Source: Planctomycetota bacterium (GTDB taxonomy: Bacteria; Planctomycetota; GCA-002687715). From it: a DNA stretch of 64,000 nucleotides. The translations under genes were made by a program, and so were the position numbers. Location: assembly GCA_009691765.1 (NCBI GenBank), contig SIAO01000013.1, forward strand, positions 1-64,000, in the 5' to 3' direction. Positions 42,571 to 51,087 of the stretch are shown one piece after another. Each line of letters opens with the position of its first letter. Position 1 is the stretch's first letter. Under the pieces are notes generated by a model. The model was not told the origin of the DNA, ran no database searches, and saw only the letters and a list, made by a program, of their open reading frames with translations.

Positions 42571-43994
42571 GCATCAACACCACAGCTTGCGTCATCGGTG
42601 CCGGCCCCGCTGGCTACGTAGCGGCCATTCGACTCGCTCAATTGGGCGTGCCAGTGACCCTCGTCGAACGCGACGCGCGCCTCGGCGGCACTTGCTTGAA
42701 TGTCGGTTGCATTCCCAGCAAGGCGTACATCAGCGCCGCGAAACTCTGGGCAGAACTCGGTCATGCAGAAGAAGCTGGCATCAGCGTGCAAGGGCGCAGT
42801 TTGGATCTCGCGAAGATGAAAGCGTGGAAGGACTCCATCGTGCTGCGTCTTACGACCGGCATCGCCGGATTGATGAAAAACAACAAGGTGCAAGTCCTTG
42901 GCGGTTCTGCGCAATTCACCGGCAAAAACAGCATTAGCATCACATCCGGCACTGGCAGCGTCACGCTGACGGCACAGCACTTCGTTATCGCGACAGGCTC
43001 GCGTTCGATGGACATCCCGCCTTTCCCTGTGAATGAGCAAGATGTTCTCAGTTCCACGGGTGCACTTGACCTCGTCGCTGTTCCGAAAAGCCTCGGCATC
43101 ATCGGCGGCGGTGTGATCGGCCTCGAAATCGGCATGTACTTGATGAAGTTCGGCACCAAAGTGACGGTGGTCGAACTCATGGACCAGATCTTGCCCGGCA
43201 CCGACGCCGATTGCGTGAAAGTGCTTAGCCGTCGCCTGAAAAAAGAAGGCGCGGTGGTGCATCTGAAGTCGAAGGCGCTCGGCTTCACGCGCAGCGCGAC
43301 TGGCCTCGAGCTTGCCATCGAAACTCCCACCGGTGCCAAGAGTGCCCTAGTCGAAAAAATCCTCGTGGCTGTCGGCCGCAAGCCGAATAGCGCTGGGCTC
43401 GGCCTCGAAACTGCTGGCGTCAAGCTGGATGCGCGCGGTTTCATTGAAGTCGATGCGCAACGACGCACATCCAATCCTGCGGTCTTCGCTATTGGCGATG
43501 TGGCCGGCCCGCCGCTCCTCGCTCACAAGGGCAGCAAAGAAGGCACATTGGTGGCCGATGTCATCGCGGGCAAGAACAGCACTTGGGATGTGCGCGCCAT
43601 GCCGTGGGCCATCTTCACAGATCCGGAAATCGCAAGCGTCGGAATGACCGAAACGCAGGCGCAAGCCGCTGGTCACACGGTGCGCATCGGGACTTTCCCC
43701 TTCGCCGCGTCAGGCCGTGCGTTGGCGGCGCGTGAAACCGAAGGCTTAGTCAAACTCATTGCTGACGCCACCACAGACCGCTTGCTCGGCGCACACATTT
43801 GCGGGCCTCATGCATCCGAACTCATCGCGGAAGCTGCACTCGCCATCGAAGCGGGCTTGAGCGCGGAAGATCTCGCGCTGACCGTGCACACGCATCCGAC
43901 GCTCGCTGAAACCATGATGGAAGCCGCCGAAGACGTGCACAATCTTGCGGTGCATATCTACAACCCACCCAAGCCTGGCACTGCGCAGGCCTGA
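42567..43994 (+). CDS. lpdA: Dihydrolipoyl dehydrogenase (E3)
   Basis: A 475-residue flavoprotein disulfide reductase, starting at GTG 42567, which overlaps the upstream stop. FAD motif VIGAGPAGYVAA, redox disulfide GGTCLNVGCIPSK (Cys43/Cys48), NAD motif IIGGGVIGLEIG, FAI GDVAG motif and C-terminal HTHPTLAETMMEA, which supplies the His-Glu pair. It reoxidises the lipoyl arm of E2 with NAD+. It is the last gene of the block, convergent with the EAL-HDOD gene. Confidence 0.97.
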   Translation: MSINTTACVIGAGPAGYVAAIRLAQLGVPVTLVERDARLGGTCLNVGCIPSKAYISAAKLWAELGHAEEAGISVQGRSLDLAKMKAWKDSIVLRLTTGIAGLMKNNKVQVLGGSAQFTGKNSISITSGTGSVTLTAQHFVIATGSRSMDIPPFPVNEQDVLSSTGALDLVAVPKSLGIIGGGVIGLEIGMYLMKFGTKVTVVELMDQILPGTDADCVKVLSRRLKKEGAVVHLKSKALGFTRSATGLELAIETPTGAKSALVEKILVAVGRKPNSAGLGLETAGVKLDARGFIEVDAQRRTSNPAVFAIGDVAGPPLLAHKGSKEGTLVADVIAGKNSTWDVRAMPWAIFTDPEIASVGMTETQAQAAGHTVRIGTFPFAASGRALAARETEGLVKLIADATTDRLLGAHICGPHASELIAEAALAIEAGLSAEDLALTVHTHPTLAETMMEAAEDVHNLAVHIYNPPKPGTAQA

Positions 43995-44013
43995 ACAGCG
44001 CGCTCGGCCGCAA

Positions 44014-45225
44014 TCACGTGAGCAAGAGTTCGCGTGCCGCGCGTGCGCGCTTGCGAGCATCGTCCATGAGGCGATCGATGCCCGGCACCGACGCTGGATC
44101 CACGATTCCGGCTTCAAAACTGAGCACCGCGCTAAGGATGGCTCCGACGCTACCGGTGTGACGCGCCAAGGCATCGCGTGTCGATGCTGCAAGTGGCAAT
44201 GACTGCCACAACTCAAGCCGTTCACGCCCATCGGCGGGGGCCACGGCAAGAAGCAAGCCTGCGAAAAGCGCTTCAGCGGCCTCAGTGCGCGACGTCACGC
44301 TGCCAAGGATCTCGCACAACCGCGCTCTAGCCAAAACACCTTCCGCTTCTGGCGGCGGTTCGTCGTCACCTGGAGCGAGCGCCAAGAGCGTGCACATCGC
44401 GACCAAGTGATCCACTCCGAGAGCGTGAATGGCCTCAGCAAGTGTCGCGATGCCGTGCGCGGGTGGCTCTGGCATCACACGCATGATGCGCAGCAGCAAC
44501 GCTGGATCCGTGGCCAGCACATTGGCCGCGGCGCTGACATCAACGATGTGCTTGCCCTTCAGCACCAAAAGCAACGAGAGCACCGTGGACCTGCTCACTG
44601 GCGGCAATACGCACGAAACCACTTTGGGGCGGCTCAAGTAATAGCCCTGAAACGCCGCGAAACCGAGATCAAAGCAGCGTTCGTGTTGCTCGCGCGTTTC
44701 CACCTTCTCCGCGATCAGTCGGAACGCCGCGAACTTGCGCGCATGGCGTTCAAACTCCGCAGGCTCCATCCCTTGAATGTCCAGCTTCAAGATGCGCACG
44801 TATTCGAGGAGCCGACTGTTGCGTTCGCTCTCCACGAAATCATCGAGCGCGAAGGTGTAGCCATCGCCGACCATGCGGCGCAAAGCCAGCATCACATCTT
44901 CATCGCTCGTGACATCTTCGAGAATCTCGAAGACCATTTTGTCTTTCGGAAACAAGCGCGGGAATTCGCACAGCACGCCGTTGCGCGTGAGATTGATGAA
45001 CGCTGTGCGCCCACCGGTCAACGCAGGCAACCCCATGTCCACTAGCGCCGTGAGCATCACCGCAAGCGAGGCCTGATCGCCATCAGTGAAATCTGCAACG
45101 TTGGCTGGCCCGGAACGATAAAGCAGCTCGTAGCCGATGAGACCTTCACCACGCCCAAAGATGGGCTGCTTCCCAACATGCACGGTGCGGGTTGCTGGCG
45201 GCTTCTGACCTTCCGAAACAGGCAC
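44014..45225 (-). CDS. EAL-HDOD (YuxH-type) signalling protein
   Basis: I start at GTG 45225, which has AAAGGAG 8 bp upstream, giving 403 residues. The N-terminal half is a degenerate EAL domain: YELLYR replaces EAL, INLTRN and ALDDF are recognisable, and QGYYLSRP closes it. The C-terminal half is an HDOD domain (LLLVLKGKHIVDVSAAANVLATDP, then HALGVDHLVAM). Loss of catalytic residues suggests it does not hydrolyse cyclic di-GMP but serves as a binding or scaffold protein. It separates lpdA from lipB on the opposite strand. Confidence 0.85.
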   Translation of the reverse strand: MPVSEGQKPPATRTVHVGKQPIFGRGEGLIGYELLYRSGPANVADFTDGDQASLAVMLTALVDMGLPALTGGRTAFINLTRNGVLCEFPRLFPKDKMVFEILEDVTSDEDVMLALRRMVGDGYTFALDDFVESERNSRLLEYVRILKLDIQGMEPAEFERHARKFAAFRLIAEKVETREQHERCFDLGFAAFQGYYLSRPKVVSCVLPPVSRSTVLSLLLVLKGKHIVDVSAAANVLATDPALLLRIMRVMPEPPAHGIATLAEAIHALGVDHLVAMCTLLALAPGDDEPPPEAEGVLARARLCEILGSVTSRTEAAEALFAGLLLAVAPADGRERLELWQSLPLAASTRDALARHTGSVGAILSAVLSFEAGIVDPASVPGIDRLMDDARKRARAARELLLT

Positions 45226-45310
45226 GGCTGAGCTCCTTTGAAACAAGGGCGCCCCTTGGGCAGAGGAAGCGCACGCTGCATGTTCGGAATCCGCAGACGG
45301 AACTTTCGGG

Positions 45311-45337
45311 ATGGGCCCAGTGTGGGCGCTGGCCCAT
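45311..45337 (+). promoter_or_regulatory. Leader hairpin before lipB
   Basis: ATGGGCCCAG (45311-45320) pairs with CTGGCCCAT (45329-45337), 9 bp with one bulged C, ending 15 bp before the lipB start. A second perfect hairpin, CAAGGG-CGC-CCCTTG, lies about 70 bp upstream in the same divergent gap. Either may influence lipB or the EAL-HDOD gene. No family known. Confidence 0.4.
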
Positions 45338-45352
45338 GCAAATGCAGCATCT

Positions 45353-45994
45353 ATGATGCGGGCCGTGCCATTGCGAGTCCGAGATCTGGGGCTGCTCCCC
45401 TATGTGGAAGCGCATGCGCTCCAAGAAAGCACACTCGCAGCGCGCGTCTGCGGCAGCATCCCCGACACGCTCTTGCTGCTCGAACATCCAGCAGTCATCA
45501 CCCTTGGCCGCGGCACGGACCTTGCGAATGTGAAGGCCCCCGGCGGGATCCCCATCGTGCCTTGCGAACGCGGTGGCGATGTGACGCTGCACGCTCCCGG
45601 GCAGTTGGTGGGCTACGTCATTCGCAAGCTCGAAGCGGGCGCCGGCGGATTGCACCAGCACATGCGCGATCTGGAAGAAGTTCTGCTGCGGCTCTGCACG
45701 CTGTACGGGCTACAAGGCCAACGCCACGCTGGAGCCACCGGTGTCTGGGTCGATGGACGCAAAATCGCGAGCATCGGCATCGCCTGCCGCAACCATGTCA
45801 CATGGCATGGCTTTGCTTTGAATGTGAACACCGACCTTGCCCTCTTTCGGAGCATCAACCCCTGCGGTTTCGATGCTGCTGTCATGACTTCGTTGCAGCG
45901 CGAGACAGGCCGCATCGCTGACATGAGCGTGGTCAAGCGCCAAGCCGGCGCAGTTCTCGCTGAGGTGCTCCAAACCACAGTAGAAACGCGCTAG
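45353..45994 (+). CDS. lipB: Octanoyl-(acyl-carrier-protein):protein N-octanoyltransferase
   Basis: A 213-residue LipB transferring octanoate from acyl carrier protein to E2/GcvH lysines, the step before LipA. Motifs: LLEHPAVITLGRGT, ERGGDVTLHAPGQLVGYVI, and the Lys137 (GRKIASIGIA) and Cys171 (INPCGF) catalytic dyad. Start ATG 45353, with ATG 45356 equally possible. It is encoded separately from lipA by the EAL-HDOD gene on the other strand, but close enough to serve the same complex. Confidence 0.95.
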   Translation: MMRAVPLRVRDLGLLPYVEAHALQESTLAARVCGSIPDTLLLLEHPAVITLGRGTDLANVKAPGGIPIVPCERGGDVTLHAPGQLVGYVIRKLEAGAGGLHQHMRDLEEVLLRLCTLYGLQGQRHAGATGVWVDGRKIASIGIACRNHVTWHGFALNVNTDLALFRSINPCGFDAAVMTSLQRETGRIADMSVVKRQAGAVLAEVLQTTVETR

Positions 45995-46092
45995 CCCGCG
46001 CTCAGCTCGTGCGCGATTGAGCCTGCACAAGTGGAGGCGTAAGGTGCCCGGCCGCCGCGAGCTGAAGAGGCTTCCCGCGCAGGAGATCATCC

Positions 46093-47307
46093 ATGCCCTG
46101 GCTCACCGATGAAAACCGTCACTGGCAAGAGAAGGCTCGCACTGTGGCCGAGAAAGTCATCCGGCCCCTCGCCGCAGACTACGACCGCAAGCAGGAATAC
46201 CCGTGGAAGATCCGCGACGCGATTGCGGAAGCCGGGCTATTCAAAGTGTGGATCCCAAAAACGTACGGCGGCGCGGGCGAAGGCCCGCAGAGTGTGATGA
46301 ACCTGTGTCTCGTGGTGGAACAACTTTCCCGCGCCTGTGGCGGCGTGGGCGTGCTGTTCGCAGTGAATGCACTCGGGAGTTTCCCGCTGCTCGTGGGTGG
46401 CACGGAAGAACAGAAACAGAAGTATCTGCCCAAAATTGCGAGCGGCGAAAAGCTCTGCGCTTTCTGCCTCTCCGAAAAGACTGCTGGTTCCGACGCGCAA
46501 GCGCTCAAAGTGCGCGGCGTGCAAGATGGCGACGGCTGGCGCATTCACGGTGAAAAGAAGTGGACCACCAATGGTGGCGCCGCAAACCTCTACACGGTCT
46601 TCGCTGTCACCGATCCAACCGCGAAAGGCAAGCGCATCTCAGCCTTCCTCGTGGAAACCGGCGATGAAGGTTTTTCCATCGGCAAGGTGGAAGACAAGAT
46701 GGGCATCCGCTGTGTGCCCGTCGTGGAAACGCGTTTCGAAGGCGTACTCCTCGGCACCGATCGCCTCCTCGGCGGCAGGCCCGGCTACGGCTTCAAGCAC
46801 GCCATGGAAACGCTCGACCTCGCGCGTCCTGGTGTGGCGTCGCAAGCGATGGGCCTCGCGCAGGGTGCTTTGGAACTCGCCACGATTTACACATCCAAGC
46901 GCTCGCAATTCGGCGCGCCGGTGAACTCTTTCCAAATGGTGCAGCAGATCTTGGCCGACATGGCCATGCGCACTGAAGCCGCGCGGCAACTGATTTACGC
47001 CGCCGCTCACGCCATCGACACGGGCTCACCGCTGGTCACCAAGTTCAGCGCCATGAGCAAGTGCTTTGCTACTGACACTGCCATGCAAGTCACCACTGAT
47101 GCAGTGCAACTTTTCGGCGGCTACGGCTACATGAAGGACTACCCCATCGAGAAGTACATGCGTGATGCCAAGATCACGCAGATCTACGAAGGCACCAACC
47201 AGGTGCAGCGCCTCGTCATTGCGCGCAACCTCATTCGCGAGTCCGCGAACTTCTCATTCTTGAGCGAGTTCATTCCCACCGAAAACCAACACGTCTACGA
47301 AGGCTGA
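46093..47307 (+). CDS. Acyl-CoA dehydrogenase
   Basis: A 404-residue FAD enzyme oxidising acyl-CoA to enoyl-CoA. FCLSEKTAGSDAQ and KKWTTNGGAANLYTVFAVTDP are the FAD-contact strands. RSQFGAPVNSFQMVQQILADM and the IYEGTNQVQRLVIARNL end contain the catalytic-base Glu of short/branched-chain members. Its position after the branched-chain-type dehydrogenase block fits a role in branched-chain acyl-CoA breakdown, but fatty acid oxidation is equally possible. ATG 46093 follows AGGAG with good spacing. Confidence 0.93.
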   Translation: MPWLTDENRHWQEKARTVAEKVIRPLAADYDRKQEYPWKIRDAIAEAGLFKVWIPKTYGGAGEGPQSVMNLCLVVEQLSRACGGVGVLFAVNALGSFPLLVGGTEEQKQKYLPKIASGEKLCAFCLSEKTAGSDAQALKVRGVQDGDGWRIHGEKKWTTNGGAANLYTVFAVTDPTAKGKRISAFLVETGDEGFSIGKVEDKMGIRCVPVVETRFEGVLLGTDRLLGGRPGYGFKHAMETLDLARPGVASQAMGLAQGALELATIYTSKRSQFGAPVNSFQMVQQILADMAMRTEAARQLIYAAAHAIDTGSPLVTKFSAMSKCFATDTAMQVTTDAVQLFGGYGYMKDYPIEKYMRDAKITQIYEGTNQVQRLVIARNLIRESANFSFLSEFIPTENQHVYEG

Positions 47308-47315
47308 GGTACACC

Positions 47316-47726
47316 ATGAATCTCGGAATGGTCGGCAGAGCCCGCGTCGCGGGAATCGTGTGGCTGGGCATGGGTTCATGGCTGCTCGCACGCGGGTTGG
47401 CCTACCGCGAAGCTGCCGGTGAATCTGCGCAACTCGCACTCATCCTCGGTGTGGTGATCGGCGTGGCCAAGGGCCTCACAGTGCTGCGCAAATCCAGCCG
47501 CCGCGTCATCGCACGCATCGAAGCGAGTCCGGGCAAGGCGCCGGTGTGGACCATCTGGCCGAAGATCTTGCTGCTGCTGATTCCGTTGATGATCGCGTTC
47601 GGATGGTCATTGCGCCACTACTATGGCGAGAGCAACCCGGAAATCGTGCTCGGCGTTTACAGCGGGATCGGCGCAGCACTGATCGCTTCGTCGTTCCCAT
47701 ATTTCATGTTCGCAGCACGCCATTGA
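47316..47726 (+). CDS. Small three- or four-helix membrane protein
   Basis: A 136-residue protein with hydrophobic helices at about 12-26, 40-55, 79-97 and 112-130, and a basic cytoplasmic loop KSSRRVIARIE. It starts 8 bp after the acyl-CoA dehydrogenase stop, so the two are probably cotranscribed. I recognise no family and no functional motif. The Cys-free helices and the charge pattern fit an inner-membrane protein. Confidence 0.7.
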   Translation: MNLGMVGRARVAGIVWLGMGSWLLARGLAYREAAGESAQLALILGVVIGVAKGLTVLRKSSRRVIARIEASPGKAPVWTIWPKILLLLIPLMIAFGWSLRHYYGESNPEIVLGVYSGIGAALIASSFPYFMFAARH

Positions 47727-47767
47727 GGCATGCTGCGCAAATGAACGCCGCGGTCGCGGCCCACAAC

Positions 47768-49174
47768 TCAGATCTTGATGATGCCGCCCTTGGTGACGGC
47801 CACACCACCCGATACGCCGCCGTCAAACACGGCCCACTGCGTATAGACGTTGCCCGCAACACCTAGGGGAATAGCCATGGGCAGTATCGCTTGGCCGTTC
47901 GCATCGGTAGTGACGGGGATCAGCAAATCCAATGACACATTCAGGTTCACACCCGGCAACATGGCGAACGGCAAACTTCCACCGCTCCACGCCGTGTCGC
48001 TCAATCCAATCGCCAGCACTCCGGCCGTATTTGGTTTCCCATTCACAAGGCGCAAACCGAAACTCGCGTTGCCAGGATAGGCCGGGCCATCCACCCACCA
48101 CTGTGTAGGTTCGAGTGCGCCCGTGCCAAGTGAACCGTTTCCGAAGGTCGGGAAGAAGTCCACGATCCATGCGCCCTGAGTGTTCACACCAATCGTGTTG
48201 TACATCTCGCCCATGTAGAACGAGTCGTGATACGGGTAAACATCCCACGTGCCGGAATACAAACTGCCTGACGCGTTGCTGCCATTGGGGTCAAAGATGC
48301 CCTTCTCCACAAGCACTGCCGGATTCGAGATGTCGATGATGCGCACGCCATCTTTGTAGTACGACATGAAGGCGTATTGACCTTTGATGAGGATGTTGTG
48401 AATCGAAAGCGCCGCAGATGTCATGTACGTTGTCACCAAGGTCACATTGCTCAAGTTGGTGATGTTGTAGAGATAGGCTTGGCCACCGGTGCCTTCCGTC
48501 AGCACAAACATGTAGGTCTGATTCCCCACGCTGAATTGCGCGCCCATGTGGTCGTAGCCTGCTGGCGTGAACGACGCGAGCTGAACTGGCGCTGCGGGAT
48601 TCGTCACATCCATGACCTTGGAGGGACCGCTGCCTCCGAATACCAGTAGCCGATTTCCGTAGGGCTTGGAATCGTGGTTGCCACCGGCGATGGTGCCGAG
48701 CAACGGCGGGTTCAACGGATTGGCCGCGAGGTCACGAATCTCAATCACATTCTGCGAAGCGCGGTTCAGGTAGAGCCAGTTGCCCTCCACTTCCAAGGAG
48801 TGCGCGCCAACGATGCTCGAAGACACCACGACCGGCGCCGTCGGATTGGTGAGATCGATGACGCGCGTTGGCCCAGAGTCGGTAGTCGCGTAGGCGTAGT
48901 TGTTCCACGTCTTGACTTCCTTGACACTGATGCCCGTCACGGAGCCAACCACAGATGCGTTCTCCGGGATGGTGGTGTTCACGACAGCCAAGCCGCCACT
49001 ACCGCGTGTTTGCAACAAGTAGCGTTGCCCACCGGCTTCGTATCCCCAGTTGCCTGCGATCCAGTCCGTCGTAGGAATGGGCACATGCTTGCGCAGAAGC
49101 GTGTTGAGTTGAAGATAGCCAGCTTGCGCAGGCAAGAGCGAACAAAGCAATGCAGCAACGGCAAAAAGTCGCAT
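47768..49174 (-). CDS. Secreted LVIVD-repeat (choice-of-anchor-B-like) protein
   Basis: A 468-residue exported protein. I choose ATG 49174, which has GAGG upstream and a clean signal peptide (FAVAALLCSLLPAQA). Six or so LVIVD-type propeller blades follow: RYLLQTRGSGGLAVVNT, TRVIDLTNPTAPV, SKVMDVTNPAAPVQLAS, DGVRIIDISNPAVL. The final 100 residues (GLRLVNGKPNTAGVLAIGLSD onwards) form a beta-sandwich that I associate with secreted planctomycete proteins. Probably surface or periplasmic, ligand unknown. Confidence 0.85.
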   Translation of the reverse strand: MRLFAVAALLCSLLPAQAGYLQLNTLLRKHVPIPTTDWIAGNWGYEAGGQRYLLQTRGSGGLAVVNTTIPENASVVGSVTGISVKEVKTWNNYAYATTDSGPTRVIDLTNPTAPVVVSSSIVGAHSLEVEGNWLYLNRASQNVIEIRDLAANPLNPPLLGTIAGGNHDSKPYGNRLLVFGGSGPSKVMDVTNPAAPVQLASFTPAGYDHMGAQFSVGNQTYMFVLTEGTGGQAYLYNITNLSNVTLVTTYMTSAALSIHNILIKGQYAFMSYYKDGVRIIDISNPAVLVEKGIFDPNGSNASGSLYSGTWDVYPYHDSFYMGEMYNTIGVNTQGAWIVDFFPTFGNGSLGTGALEPTQWWVDGPAYPGNASFGLRLVNGKPNTAGVLAIGLSDTAWSGGSLPFAMLPGVNLNVSLDLLIPVTTDANGQAILPMAIPLGVAGNVYTQWAVFDGGVSGGVAVTKGGIIKI

Positions 49175-49239
49175 GGGAGACCTCAAGACAATGGGTGACT
49201 TGTCGTAGCTCAAGCCTACCCGCGAACCGCACCGTAGGG

Positions 49240-49680
49240 CTATGCAGGATCCTGCGTTTTTGTGGGTTCTCGAAAGCGCTCCAGAGCGGCCCGCAAGTCC
49301 TGTGGCAGAGCCTGTTTGGAGAAAGCGCCCATGGCCACGCACACCACTGTCGTGCGTGCTTCGGCCTTCAGCCCATCGGCCCCGAGAAAGCGAAAGCGCA
49401 GCTGAATGCTAGTGCTGCCCACGTCACGCACCGTGAACTCGCAGCGAATGCGCTCGCCATAGCGGATGGGCGCACGGTAATCCGCCTCGGCATGGACCGT
49501 GGGAAGCCCAAGCTGAAGCTCGCCAAGAAAGCGGTCGTAGCTCACTGGCATGTGCGCCGTGAACCACTCCTCCATCACACGGTGCGCGTAATGGAACAGT
49601 GTCGGGAAATAGAGGACGCGCGCATAGTCCATGTCGCCAAAAACCACAGACACCGGGGTCGTAAACACTTGTGCGCTCAT
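49240..49680 (-). CDS. 4HBT-type acyl-CoA thioesterase
   Basis: A 146-residue hotdog-fold protein. FGDMDYARVLYFPTLFHYAHRVMEEWF carries the usual catalytic Asp and the tyrosine-rich helix. PTVHAEADYRAPIRYGERI is the second conserved strand. Members hydrolyse 4-hydroxybenzoyl-CoA or short- to medium-chain acyl-CoA. It ends a minus-strand run with the isochorismatase-like gene, 7 bp upstream, so they are probably coexpressed. Confidence 0.9.
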   Translation of the reverse strand: MSAQVFTTPVSVVFGDMDYARVLYFPTLFHYAHRVMEEWFTAHMPVSYDRFLGELQLGLPTVHAEADYRAPIRYGERIRCEFTVRDVGSTSIQLRFRFLGADGLKAEARTTVVCVAMGAFSKQALPQDLRAALERFREPTKTQDPA

Positions 49681-49687
49681 CGTGGCC

Positions 49688-50257
49688 TCATTTGAGCAAA
49701 TCGCGGATGGCGCGAAACCCTAGGCTGTCCGTGCTGCCCATCCATTCGAACAACAAAGATTCCGTCACACTGAGCGTGGCCGCCGCGCGAGCCATGCGCT
49801 CTAAACCGGCGGCGCGATTCTCGGGCGCACGCGAGCCGCAAGCATCCTGCACCACTTGGACTTTGTAGCCGCGCGCCAAGGCATCGAGCGTAGTTTGCAA
49901 CACGCAGATGTGAGTCTCGACGCCACAAAGCGCGAGCGTGCCGCGCTCCGTCCTACGCACCGCTTCCAAAAACTCTGGCGCACCGCAACAAGAAAAACTC
50001 GACTTGGCGATACGCGGGGCCAGTGGCGCAAGTTCATACAACCCAACAAGCGTAGGCCCGAGCCCATTCGGATTCTGCTCCGTGAAAATGACGGGCACGC
50101 CCAGCACCACTGCGCCCCTGATGAGCGTGCGCAGCCGCGCTTCGAGAGCATCTTTCTCGTGGATCACTTTCCACAGCCGTTCTTGGCAGTCGATGACCAC
50201 CAAAACAGAATCCTGCACGTCTGCGATGTCGGGATGCAGTGCTGCCATGGGCGACAT
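49688..50257 (-). CDS. Isochorismatase-family hydrolase
   Basis: A 189-residue cysteine hydrolase. The Asp of VLVVIDCQERLW, Lys of PRIAKSSFSC and Cys of LCGVETHICVLQTT form the expected triad, with a cis-peptide-type GVETH. The family hydrolyses amide or ether bonds in diverse small molecules such as nicotinamide, ureides or isochorismate. Start ATG 50257, or ATG 50248 three codons on. Its substrate is not predictable from context. Confidence 0.9.
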   Translation of the reverse strand: MSPMAALHPDIADVQDSVLVVIDCQERLWKVIHEKDALEARLRTLIRGAVVLGVPVIFTEQNPNGLGPTLVGLYELAPLAPRIAKSSFSCCGAPEFLEAVRRTERGTLALCGVETHICVLQTTLDALARGYKVQVVQDACGSRAPENRAAGLERMARAAATLSVTESLLFEWMGSTDSLGFRAIRDLLK

Positions 50258-50269
50258 ATTAGCGCGACG

Positions 50270-51064
50270 CTACACACTCGCCCGCAACCGAGTGAAGGCG
50301 CGCAATGCTTCCGCGCTGGAAGCCCCGAACCACGTGAGCTCATGGCCGGCCTCCCACTTCACCACGCGCACTTCGCTGAGGCCACGCGCATCGAGCGCCT
50401 CGTGCAAAGCGGCCGCTTCCTCCGCACTGAAATCATGCGGTTCTGCAGAGAGCAACAGCACATCAGGAGCTGCCTCCGCCAGAGTGTCGAGCGTCCAGCG
50501 CGGATAGCCGGAATCTTCTACACCGATCACGTCAAAGCCCGCCTGCGTCAACAAGTCACCGCTATAGCGCGTCGCAGCCACACTCATCAGCGGGTTATGC
50601 CAGATAAGCGGGATCAAGCGGGGACGCCGCTCGCTGCGCGCTGCACTCCCGGACCGCGCTGCGTACAACGTCGCGTCGAGATCTGCCGCCATAGATTCAG
50701 CCGCTGCAACAACACCACAAAGCGAACCGAGCGTGCGCAGCATTCCACTGGCAGCCTCCACACTGCGCACAGCAAAGGCGTGCACGCGCAATCCGGCATC
50801 GACGAGTGCTTGGTAGTCCACGCGCCGATTCTCTTCCTCGTCCACGAGGATGAGGTCGGGTTTCAACGCGATCAATTCAGCGATCCGCGGATTCTTGGTG
50901 CCGCCGAAACTGCGAACAGCTTCGACGACACCAACAGGTCTAATGCACCACTCCGTGCGAGCCACGATCCCATCCAGGCAAAGGTCCAGATCGTCTCGCA
51001 GCGGCGCGACGCCAAGGCCGAGGAGCGATTCCGTGATGGAAGGTACGAGGCTCGCGATGCGCAT
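50270..51064 (-). CDS. Helical-backbone metal receptor (BtuF/FhuD-like) without signal
   Basis: A 264-residue periplasmic-binding-protein-like fold. MRIASLVPSITESLLGLG, then VVEAVRSFGGTKNPRIAELIALKPDLILVDEEENR, a long central helix and APDVLLLSAEPHDF. These match BtuF-type receptors that bind cobalamin, heme or siderophores. ATG 51064 gives no signal peptide, so it is probably cytoplasmic, as in the signal-less subgroup. No BtuC/D-like transporter genes are nearby. Confidence 0.8.
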   Translation of the reverse strand: MRIASLVPSITESLLGLGVAPLRDDLDLCLDGIVARTEWCIRPVGVVEAVRSFGGTKNPRIAELIALKPDLILVDEEENRRVDYQALVDAGLRVHAFAVRSVEAASGMLRTLGSLCGVVAAAESMAADLDATLYAARSGSAARSERRPRLIPLIWHNPLMSVAATRYSGDLLTQAGFDVIGVEDSGYPRWTLDTLAEAAPDVLLLSAEPHDFSAEEAAALHEALDARGLSEVRVVKWEAGHELTWFGASSAEALRAFTRLRASV

Positions 51065-51087
51065 GCAGCACAAGGGTAGCCGCACTG

